From Litorisediminicola beolgyonensis (GTDB taxonomy: Bacteria; Pseudomonadota; Alphaproteobacteria; Rhodobacterales; Rhodobacteraceae), in contig NZ_JBHTMU010000008.1 of the NCBI RefSeq assembly GCF_042679605.1, positions 62,001 to 126,000 on the forward strand: a stretch of DNA of 64,000 nt. The letters are read 5' to 3'. The position numbers were made by a program, and so were the translations under genes. Each line of letters begins with the position of its first letter. Position 1 is the stretch's first letter. Below the pieces are notes generated by a model. The model saw only the letters and a program-made list of their open reading frames with translations. It made no database searches and was not told the origin of the DNA. Positions 57,586-64,000 of the stretch are shown here, in pieces.

Positions 57586-58806
57586 TCAGGCGATCCAGCC
57601 GGGATCTGCGCCGAGATCGAGCCCCGGAAACACGACGCGCTCCAGGTCCGACGCCCCGATCCCGAAGAGCCCCCGCAGCACCCAGCCCGCATGGGCGCGC
57701 ACGTCGCGGGTCGGCATCAGGTCGCGCCGGTCGTAGAGCGCCTCTTCCGAGAGACCCGGCCAGTCGGTCACGATCCGGCCTCCGGCCAGCGCGCCCCCGG
57801 CCAGGAACATCGCACCGCCCGTGCCGTGATCGGTGCCATTCGTCCCATTGAGCCGCGCCGTGCGCCCGAACTCGGTCATCGCCAGCACGGCGGTGCGCTC
57901 CCATTCGGGGCCGAGACCGTCGCGCAGCGTCAGGATCGCCTCGGACAACCGGTCAAGCGCCCGCCCGAGCGTCGCATCCTGCCGGTCATGGCTGTCCCAC
58001 CCGTTGATCGAGAAGGCCGCGATCCGGCTCTCCTCGCGCAGGCGCGCGGCCACGAACTCGGCAATGGCACGGACCGCCGAGTTGGGTCCCCGCCCACCCT
58101 TCTGATCGGAGCCGAGCGCCGCCCGCATCGCCGCCTGATCGGCGACCTCAACCGGGTCGCCGTCGCCGCCCGCGATGCGCAATGCCTGCGCGAAGCTCGC
58201 TGCGAAGCGTGGGTCCTCCTGCATGACGAGCTCGGTCAGGCTGACCGCCTGCGGGCTGAGCGCGAGATCGGCCTCGGGTGCCCAGCGCAGGACCGGGGCG
58301 GCGCCGTCGAGCAGCTTCAGCGCGTCGTCGCCCACCGCATAGGCGGTTTCGGTCGGGCCCTGCGGCAGGAGCGTCAGAAGCCGGTTCAGCCAGCCGTCGC
58401 GCGCACCGGTCTGGCTCAGATCGCCCGCCTCCAACAAGTCCTGCCCGTCGAAATGGCTGCGCCCGTCGCGATAGGGGGTCGAGACCGCATGCGCCGCGCC
58501 GAACGCCCCGGCCTCCCAGAGCGGCATCAGCGGCGCGAGACGGGGATGCAGGGTGAAGCGGTCGTCCAGGCGCGTCCCGCCCGCGGCCAGAGCCCCGCGC
58601 CCCAGCGCCGTGTAGCCCGGGTCGCCGACCGGGCGCAGCGCATCGAGCCCGTCCATTGCGCCCCTGAGAATGATGACCACCAGCCGGTTGTCGCCGGGCG
58701 CACCCGCGAGGCTCACCTGCGTCAGAAGCGGGCTCGCGGCCAGCGAACAGCCGATCCCGAGCGTCTGGCCCAGGAACATACGGCGCGAGACGGGGCGCGA
58801 GACCAT
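57586..58806 (-). CDS. DUF1501 domain protein (Tat-exported)
   Basis: The 406-residue protein has a twin-arginine-like signal (SRRMFLGQTLGIGCSLAASP) and DUF1501 landmarks: VVIILRGAMDGLDALRP, GTRLDDRFTLHPRLAPL, FSINGWDSHDRQ, VLAMTEFGRTARLNGTNGTDHG. The family looks like periplasmic sulfatase/phosphatase-fold proteins of unknown role. It is always seen next to DUF1800 genes, as here (three bases apart). Confidence 0.88.
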   Translation of the reverse strand: MVSRPVSRRMFLGQTLGIGCSLAASPLLTQVSLAGAPGDNRLVVIILRGAMDGLDALRPVGDPGYTALGRGALAAGGTRLDDRFTLHPRLAPLMPLWEAGAFGAAHAVSTPYRDGRSHFDGQDLLEAGDLSQTGARDGWLNRLLTLLPQGPTETAYAVGDDALKLLDGAAPVLRWAPEADLALSPQAVSLTELVMQEDPRFAASFAQALRIAGGDGDPVEVADQAAMRAALGSDQKGGRGPNSAVRAIAEFVAARLREESRIAAFSINGWDSHDRQDATLGRALDRLSEAILTLRDGLGPEWERTAVLAMTEFGRTARLNGTNGTDHGTGGAMFLAGGALAGGRIVTDWPGLSEEALYDRRDLMPTRDVRAHAGWVLRGLFGIGASDLERVVFPGLDLGADPGWIA

Positions 58807-58809
58807 GGC

Positions 58810-60177
58810 TCAGCTCCTCTGGAAAGCGGGTGAGGACAGAACGACGCCGACCCCGTCCCAACGGGTCTCGGCGGCGGCGGCGGCGAAGCGGATGAGCGGC
58901 GAAGCGCGGCTGCCGAGCGCCGCGATGGCGAAGTCGCGCGGGTCCGGCGCGTCGCGCATGAGCGTCTTGGGCACGCTCATCGCCCACTGAACCCGGGCGG
59001 CCAGCGCCTGCGGGGCGATCCAGACGGCGTCCTCTTCCGGCAGTCCGGCGGGGCTCACGGGCTCCTCCCAGCGGTGGCCCATCAGGGCGAGCGCCCGGAT
59101 CGCTCCCCGCCCCAACTTGACCGGAGCCGTTCCCGCCACCGCGTCCGGCCCGAGCGCCCGGAGCGCCGAGGACAGGAAGTCGAAGGCCGGTTTCACATTG
59201 GCGGGGCGCGGGTCCCAGGCCGCGGGCTGGGTGAGCATGGCGTCGTAGAGGTCTCGCAGCTGCGCGTCGGGGCGCAGAAGCGCCGCGGTCATCGCTGCAA
59301 CCGCGTCGGGATCGGGCGTGTCGCCCAAAAAGTGAACCGCGAGCTTGCGCGCCAGATGCGCCGCCGTCGCGGGGTGCCCTGCGAGATATTGCAGCGCCGC
59401 GCGCAGATCCGCCTCGGGCTTGTTCCGTTCGAACCGCCGCCCCAAGAGCACGACCGGTCCCGGTTCGGCCCGGCGCGGCATGAAGCGGTACTCGAACGCG
59501 TCGCCGACAGACGCCCCGGTCAGAAGGATCGCCAGCGCGCGCACATCGTCCTGCCGGTAGCCTCCATCGACGCCCAGCGTGTGCAGCTCGAGGATTTCGC
59601 GCGCCAGGTTCTCGTTAAGACCCGCGAGACGCGGATTGTCCCGCGCGGCGCGACTGTTCGGCCCGACCGAGCGGACTTGGTCGAGATAGATCATCATCGC
59701 CGGGTGCAGGACGGCGGCCTCGAGAAGCGTTGCGAAGGGGCCGGTCAGATTGGGGCGCATCGCCTCTTCGAGATAGGGCGAGATCGCGCTTCGATGAACG
59801 GCGGTGCGCCCGGCAACCGTGAAGTGATCGGCCCAGAAGGCAGCGAGCCGCTCGCGGAAGCCGCAGGGCGTCTCGACGCGACGGATCAGTCGGAGGCCCA
59901 GCCAGGTGGCCTGGTCCTGCCGACCCTGCTTGAGCAAGCCCTGGCGGTGCGTCCTTGCGGCGCGGGTCTCTTCGGCGGAGCCGGCCTTGCGGATGCGGCG
60001 GCCCGCGTCCCTCAGGTCTGAAAGCAGCGCGGTCTGTTCGGAGAAGAGCCTGGGCGTTTCGGACCGGTCAGGCGTGGAGAGGCCAGCCAGCATCGCCTCC
60101 ACCGAGGCGGGTGCCGGTCGGACCGGGGACAGGCCGCAGCCGAAGCGAATCTCGGCGAGTTCCGGGCTGAAGATCAT
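58810..60177 (-). CDS. DUF1800 domain protein
   Basis: The 455-residue protein begins MIFSPELAEIRFGCGLSP and contains FRERLAAFWADHFTV, NENLAREILELHTLGVDGGYRQDDVRALA (positions about 190-218) and HLARKLAVHFLGD, typical of DUF1800. Its function is unknown; it forms a conserved pair with the DUF1501 gene downstream. I chose ATG 60177 over ATG 60192 by family fit. Confidence 0.87.
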   Translation of the reverse strand: MIFSPELAEIRFGCGLSPVRPAPASVEAMLAGLSTPDRSETPRLFSEQTALLSDLRDAGRRIRKAGSAEETRAARTHRQGLLKQGRQDQATWLGLRLIRRVETPCGFRERLAAFWADHFTVAGRTAVHRSAISPYLEEAMRPNLTGPFATLLEAAVLHPAMMIYLDQVRSVGPNSRAARDNPRLAGLNENLAREILELHTLGVDGGYRQDDVRALAILLTGASVGDAFEYRFMPRRAEPGPVVLLGRRFERNKPEADLRAALQYLAGHPATAAHLARKLAVHFLGDTPDPDAVAAMTAALLRPDAQLRDLYDAMLTQPAAWDPRPANVKPAFDFLSSALRALGPDAVAGTAPVKLGRGAIRALALMGHRWEEPVSPAGLPEEDAVWIAPQALAARVQWAMSVPKTLMRDAPDPRDFAIAALGSRASPLIRFAAAAAETRWDGVGVVLSSPAFQRS

Positions 60178-60308
60178 GCAGGAGGTTCCCAAGACGCGAC
60201 TGAGGAAGAGCTATCCTAGTGCGGCGCGCGTGTCGGCCCACATTTTCGTGTCGCGACGGGCGCTGGCGGAGATTTGCCGGATTGCCCTTACCGGATGTTA
60301 ACTGCTAG

Positions 60309-60323
60309 GTTCGCACAATGTTC
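60309..60323 (+). promoter_or_regulatory. LexA (SOS) box at the methyltransferase start
   Basis: GTTCGCACAATGTTC is an exact GTTC-N7-GTTC direct repeat, the established LexA operator of alphaproteobacteria. It ends two bases before ATG 60326. A possible promoter (TTGCCC, 17-nt spacer, CTAGGT) just upstream would be overlapped by the box. If translation starts at ATG 60362 the box is 38 bases upstream, an ordinary operator position. Confidence 0.65.
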
Positions 60324-60325
60324 GC

Positions 60326-60994
60326 ATGACATCTCTGGCAGGGTGGAGCAGTATCTGGGGTATGGGGCAAGACGCAGCACAAGACCTGGAGCGATTCCTG
60401 AAAGGTGACCGGTTCGGCTGCGTGATGGCCGACCCGCCCTGGCGCTTTACCAACCGCACCGGCAAGGTCGCGCCCGAGCACAAGCGTCTCGCGCGCTATC
60501 CGACCATGACGCTTCCCGAGATCTGCGCGCTGCCGGTGGCCGATCACCTCGCCGACCGCGCGCATTGCTATCTCTGGGTGCCGAACGCGCTTCTGCCCGA
60601 GGGGCTGGAGGTGCTGCGCTCCTGGGGGTTCGAGTACAAGTCCAACATCGTCTGGCACAAGGTCCGCAAGGATGGCGGCTCGGACGGGCGCGGCGTCGGG
60701 TTCTATTTCCGCAACGTGACCGAGCTTCTGCTCTTCGGCGTGCGCGGCAAGAACGCCCGGACCGAAGCGGCCGGCCGGCGGCAGGTCAACATGATCCAGA
60801 CCCGCAAGCGCGAGCATTCGCGCAAACCCGACGAGCAATACGAGCTGATCGAGAGCTGCTCCTGGGGTCCGTATCTGGAGCTCTTCGGGCGCGGCACCCG
60901 CGAGAACTGGACCGTTTGGGGCAACCAGGCGGATGCGGATTACAAGCCGACCTGGAAGACCTACGCCTATAATTCCGGGGTCGCCGCCGAGTAG
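60326..60994 (+). CDS. MT-A70 family adenine DNA methyltransferase
   Basis: The 222-residue protein has the catalytic DPPW (36-39, in VMADPPWRF), YPTMTLPEICALPV, HCYLWVPNALLPEGLEVLRSWGF and VWHKVRKDGG, all MT-A70 landmarks. Bacterial members are N6-adenine DNA methyltransferases, often in restriction-modification systems. The convergent neighbour 12 bases away is a BglII-type endonuclease, so this is its probable protective partner. ATG 60362 (MGQDAAQ) is an alternative start. A LexA box precedes it. Confidence 0.87.
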   Translation: MTSLAGWSSIWGMGQDAAQDLERFLKGDRFGCVMADPPWRFTNRTGKVAPEHKRLARYPTMTLPEICALPVADHLADRAHCYLWVPNALLPEGLEVLRSWGFEYKSNIVWHKVRKDGGSDGRGVGFYFRNVTELLLFGVRGKNARTEAAGRRQVNMIQTRKREHSRKPDEQYELIESCSWGPYLELFGRGTRENWTVWGNQADADYKPTWKTYAYNSGVAAE

Positions 60995-61006
60995 GCCGCG
61001 AGGGGC

Positions 61007-61738
61007 TCAGTCGGTCAGGACCGACGCGGGCAATCCGATCAGGAGCAACGGACAGGGATTGCCGACACCGCGGCGCACGCGGTCGTCGAGCTTGCTCCAA
61101 TGGGTCGTGGCCTGTCCGAACTTGTCGGCGACGAACTTGCGCGCGAAGGCGTCGGCGAAGGGCATGCCTCGGGCGACCTGCCCAGCGACCGCTCGGCGCT
61201 GCGCGGCGGTGCGCGCGCCGATCCCGAGCCGTTCGAGATCGTCCTCGGAGTTCAGCCCGTTTTGCGACAGCCACGTCGTCACCCGGTCCAGAAGCACGTC
61301 CTGCAGGCTGGCGCCTCGGGTCACGATCACGCCGACCGAGATCGCCGAAAGCGCATGCAGGCGCTGGAAGTTCTCGAGATCGCGGTCGAAGAACGGATCC
61401 TTGTTGTTCCACTCGATCTCGAGCGCCAGCGTGCCCGGTTCCGCTAAGCGGACATGGTCGACCTCGTGACTGACGCCCTCGCGCTCGATGCCGTCGACGA
61501 TCGTCTGGACGTGGAACTTGTGCTTGCGCCAGCCGATATCCGAAAGCGCGTGGCGCAGGCGCTGGGTCTGGCCGCTCTCGCCGCCACCGCCTCCGATCAG
61601 CTCGTCCATGGCGATCCGGAAGCCGGACAGGGCCGAGACCAGCTCGTCCAGCTGCCCCGGAAATTCATAGGACAGGATCGCTTCGGCATGGTTGCGGGCG
61701 AGGACGTCGTAGCCCGCTTCCCGCAACCGCTCCAGCAT
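61007..61738 (-). CDS. BglII/BstYI-family type II restriction endonuclease
   Basis: The 243-residue protein matches the BglII/BstYI family: Asp94 in HEVDHVRL and Glu107-x-Glu109 in LALEIEWNNKDPFF fit the catalytic Asp...Glu-x-Gln/Glu layout, followed by FDRDLENFQRLHAL. Enzymes of this family cut at AGATCT or RGATCY; the specificity here is unverified. It begins one base after the aspS stop, so it is probably cotranscribed with aspS. It is convergent with the methyltransferase. Confidence 0.85.
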   Translation of the reverse strand: MLERLREAGYDVLARNHAEAILSYEFPGQLDELVSALSGFRIAMDELIGGGGGESGQTQRLRHALSDIGWRKHKFHVQTIVDGIEREGVSHEVDHVRLAEPGTLALEIEWNNKDPFFDRDLENFQRLHALSAISVGVIVTRGASLQDVLLDRVTTWLSQNGLNSEDDLERLGIGARTAAQRRAVAGQVARGMPFADAFARKFVADKFGQATTHWSKLDDRVRRGVGNPCPLLLIGLPASVLTD

Positions 61739-61739
61739 C

Positions 61740-63632
61740 TCAGTTCTCCGGCGGAATGACCCGCAGGCGCAGCTCCATGAGCTGGTCCGAGGCGGGCTCG
61801 GACGGGGCGCCCATCATCAGGTCCTCGGCGCGCTGGTTCATCGGGAACATGATGACCTCGCGGATGTTCTGCTCGTCGGCGAGAAGCATCACGATGCGGT
61901 CGATGCCCGCGGCGCAGCCGCCGTGCGGGGGCGCGCCGAAGCGGAAGGCGTTGACCATGCCGCCGAAGCGCTTGCGGACCTCGTCCTCGCCGTAACCCGC
62001 CAGCTCGAACGCCTTGAACATGATCTCGGGGCGGTGGTTCCGGATCGCGCCGGACACGAGCTCGTAGCCGTTGCAGGCGAGATCGTACTGGTAGCCCAGC
62101 ACCTTGAGCGGATCGCCCGAGAGCGCATCCATACCCCCCTGCGGCATCGAGAAGGGGTTGTGCGAGAAGTCGATATCGCCCGTTTCCTCGTCGGCCTCGT
62201 ACATCGGGAAATCGACGATCCAGGCGAAGGCGAAACGGTCGGTGTCGGTCAGCTCCAGCTCGGCGCCGATGACGTCGCGCGCCTTGCCCGCCACCCGCTC
62301 GAAGCTCGCGGGCTTGCCGCCGAGGAAGAACGCGGCATCGCCGACGCCGAGGTCCAGCTGCTGGCGGATCGCCTCGGTCCGCTCGGGGCCGATGTTCTTG
62401 GCGAGCGGACCGGCGGCTTCCCAGTATTTGTTTGCAGGGATCTCTCCACGTTCGAATACGCTTTCTCCCGCGAAAGACTGCTCCCGCTGAATCTTTCTAA
62501 GGGGATGATCCATATTTTCCATGGCTTCAGGCGGCAAGTCAGCAAGCCTCCAGAAGATGTAGCCCATCCCGGGCAGGCCCTCTTTCTGGGCAAAGGCGTT
62601 CATGCGGTCGCAGAACTTGCGGCTGCCGCCCTTGGGCGCGGGGATCGCGCGGATCTCGTTGCCCTCGTGCTCGAGAAGCTTGGCGAAGATCGCGAAGCCC
62701 GAGCCGCGGAAATGCTCGGAGACGTCCTGCATCTTGATCGGGTTGCGCAGGTCCGGCTTGTCGGTGCCGTACCAAAGCGCGGAATCGGCATAGGAGATCT
62801 GCGGCCAGTCGCCGGGCGCGTCGACGCGGCGGCCTCCACCGAACTCCTCGAAGACGCCCGCGATCACCGGAGCGACGGTGTCGAACACGTCCTGCTGCTC
62901 GACAAAGCTCATCTCCAGGTCGAGCTGGTAGAAATCGGTGGGCGAGCGGTCGGCGCGCGGGTCCTCGTCGCGGAAGCAGGGCGCGATCTGGAAATACTTG
63001 TCGAAGCCCGACACCATGATCAGCTGCTTGAACTGCTGTGGCGCCTGCGGCAGCGCGTAGAACTTGCCGGGATGAAGACGCGAGGGCACGAGGAAGTCGC
63101 GCGCGCCTTCGGGCGAGGACGCGGTGATGATCGGCGTCTGGTACTCGCGGAAATCCTGCGCCCACATGCGCTTGCGGATCGAGGCCACGACATCGGAGCG
63201 CAGCGTCATGTTCTTCTGCATCTCGGCGCGGCGCAGGTCGAGGTAGCGATAGCGCAGGCGCGTCTCCTCGGGGTATTCCTGATCGCCGAAGACGATGAGC
63301 GGCAGCTCCTCGGCGGCGCCGAGCACGTCCATGTCGCGGATATAGACCTCGATCTCGCCGGTGGGCAGCTTGGCGTTCACGAGGCTCTCGTCGCGGGCCT
63401 TCACGACGCCGTCAATGCGCACGCACCATTCCGAGCGCAGCTTCTCGACCTGGGCGAAGACCGGGCTGTCGGGATCGCAGAGCACCTGCGTCACGCCGTA
63501 ATGGTCGCGCAGGTCGATGAAGAGCACGCCGCCGTGGTCGCGGATCCGGTGCACCCAGCCGGCGAGGCGGACGGTCTCGCCCACATGCTCCTTGCGGAGA
63601 TCGGCGCAGGTATGGCTGCGATAGGCATGCAT
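61740..63632 (-). CDS. aspS: Aspartyl-tRNA synthetase with an in-frame insertion
   Basis: The 630-residue bacterial-type AspRS has the N-terminal anticodon-binding OB fold (GWVHRIRDHGGVLFIDLRD), class II motif 2 (CFRDEDPRADRSPTDFYQLD) and the GAD insertion domain (about 285-430). Motif 3 is FGAPPHGGCAAGIDRIVM near the C terminus. I start at MHAYRS (63632). Between GYIFWR and EAAGPLAKNIG, residues 363-404 are extra relative to typical AspRS. Their DNA (62421-62546) is about half GC and uses codons rare in the flanks. Confidence 0.95.
   Translation of the reverse strand: MHAYRSHTCADLRKEHVGETVRLAGWVHRIRDHGGVLFIDLRDHYGVTQVLCDPDSPVFAQVEKLRSEWCVRIDGVVKARDESLVNAKLPTGEIEVYIRDMDVLGAAEELPLIVFGDQEYPEETRLRYRYLDLRRAEMQKNMTLRSDVVASIRKRMWAQDFREYQTPIITASSPEGARDFLVPSRLHPGKFYALPQAPQQFKQLIMVSGFDKYFQIAPCFRDEDPRADRSPTDFYQLDLEMSFVEQQDVFDTVAPVIAGVFEEFGGGRRVDAPGDWPQISYADSALWYGTDKPDLRNPIKMQDVSEHFRGSGFAIFAKLLEHEGNEIRAIPAPKGGSRKFCDRMNAFAQKEGLPGMGYIFWRLADLPPEAMENMDHPLRKIQREQSFAGESVFERGEIPANKYWEAAGPLAKNIGPERTEAIRQQLDLGVGDAAFFLGGKPASFERVAGKARDVIGAELELTDTDRFAFAWIVDFPMYEADEETGDIDFSHNPFSMPQGGMDALSGDPLKVLGYQYDLACNGYELVSGAIRNHRPEIMFKAFELAGYGEDEVRKRFGGMVNAFRFGAPPHGGCAAGIDRIVMLLADEQNIREVIMFPMNQRAEDLMMGAPSEPASDQLMELRLRVIPPEN
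62421..62546 (-). other. AT-rich in-frame insertion within aspS
   Basis: A block of about 126 bp encodes roughly 42 residues (LADLPPEAMENMDHPLRK onward to PANKYW) that break the conserved GYIFWR...EAAGPLAKN join of the GAD domain. By hand count the local GC is near 50 percent, against clearly higher flanks. Codons such as AAA, GTA, TCT and CCT cluster here. CTTTC-TCCCGC-GAAAG (62461-62476) can form a small hairpin. Confidence 0.6.
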
Positions 63633-63756
63633 CGGTGAAAAACCCCTTGGACGGTGCCGGAAAACTAGGCGCCGATACACCCCTCCCGGCCCGGGAAGTC
63701 AAGGGAGCGGTCAGGGTTTCGTCCCGATGCGGCGCGGTCCGGCCCGGTGGGCGGGA

Positions 63757-64000
63757 TCACATCTTGAGCTGGAAGGTGCAGTGATCGGAATCGTCGGCGC
63801 AGCACGAGGTCTCCGAGCAGATGAAATCCCGATGCGCCAGACGCTGGAAGAGATGCTCGAAAAAGGCCGCGTAGAAGAGGCAGGTCCGCGCGCCCCGCTG
63901 CCGGGGTCCGATCAGCGGGTTCTTGTAGATCGCCAGCCGGCTGGTGGTCTGGATCGCGAAGAGGCCCGAGCCGGTGAATTGCGCGGCATTGAGGCGGACG
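63757..64000 (-). CDS. V4R-domain-like protein, C-terminal part (5' end outside window)
   Basis: A minus-strand frame is open from the window edge to TGA at 63757-63759, giving the last 80 residues. It reads SRLAIYKNPLIGPRQRG, then TCLFYAAFFEHLFQRLAHRD and ICSETSCCADDSDHCTFQLKM. The aromatic helix and the C-terminal cluster of cysteines (ETSCCADDSDHC) resemble the end of V4R domains (E-x-x-C...C). Product function cannot be given from the fragment. The 124-bp gap to aspS has no other gene. Confidence 0.6.
   Translation of the reverse strand, partial: VRLNAAQFTGSGLFAIQTTSRLAIYKNPLIGPRQRGARTCLFYAAFFEHLFQRLAHRDFICSETSCCADDSDHCTFQLKM

Overview
The window is GC-rich, densely packed DNA from an alphaproteobacterium, most likely Rhodobacterales (Rhodobacteraceae or Roseobacteraceae). 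Support comes from the aerobic cob gene set, small families typical of that order (DUF1467, DUF6455, DUF1636), a GTTC-N7-GTTC type SOS box and the frequent ATGA/GTGA gene overlaps. There is no prophage, integrase, transposase or CRISPR array. One 98-base run of N marks an assembly gap inside an 8-bp tandem repeat.

Layout. 1-8.6 kb: late aerobic cobalamin synthesis (cobI partial, cobJ, cobL, cobE, cobM, cobB, cobA, cobF), with cobK on the opposite strand between cobJ and cobL. A cobalamin riboswitch and the cobalt-uptake pair cbtBA follow, then a DUF1636 protein. 8.7-15.2 kb: an isochorismatase-like hydrolase, a Pqi-type envelope lipid-transport operon (two half-size PqiA proteins, PqiB, PqiC), an SGNH hydrolase and an ornithine cyclodeaminase-like gene. 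15.3-25.1 kb: a PQQ alcohol-oxidation locus. It has a dehydrogenase with the lanthanide-type second Asp, its periplasmic accessory proteins and cytochrome c, then an ApbE flavin transferase and a NosR-like flavin/iron-sulfur membrane protein. 25.1-30.5 kb: metabolic genes, including an oxidoreductase broken by one in-frame TGA. 30.5-37.5 kb: a polyamine-type ABC transporter with a GntR regulator, a GNAT protein and an agmatinase-family enzyme.

37.9-50.5 kb: a beta-lactamase-fold hydrolase and a TetR regulator. A DmpR/XylR-like activator follows that is split into sensor and AAA+ halves by an in-frame TGA. Next is an operon for an aromatic alcohol or similar compound: aldehyde dehydrogenase, zinc alcohol dehydrogenase, outer-membrane channel and a five-part branched-chain-type ABC importer. 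50.9-60.2 kb: tRNA-Leu(CAG) and housekeeping or small conserved genes. 60.3-61.7 kb: a restriction-modification pair (MT-A70 methyltransferase and BglII-family endonuclease) with a LexA box at the methyltransferase start. 61.7-64 kb: aspS, which carries an AT-rich in-frame insertion, and a partial V4R-domain gene.

Family names rest on motif and sequence recognition from memory, without any database search.
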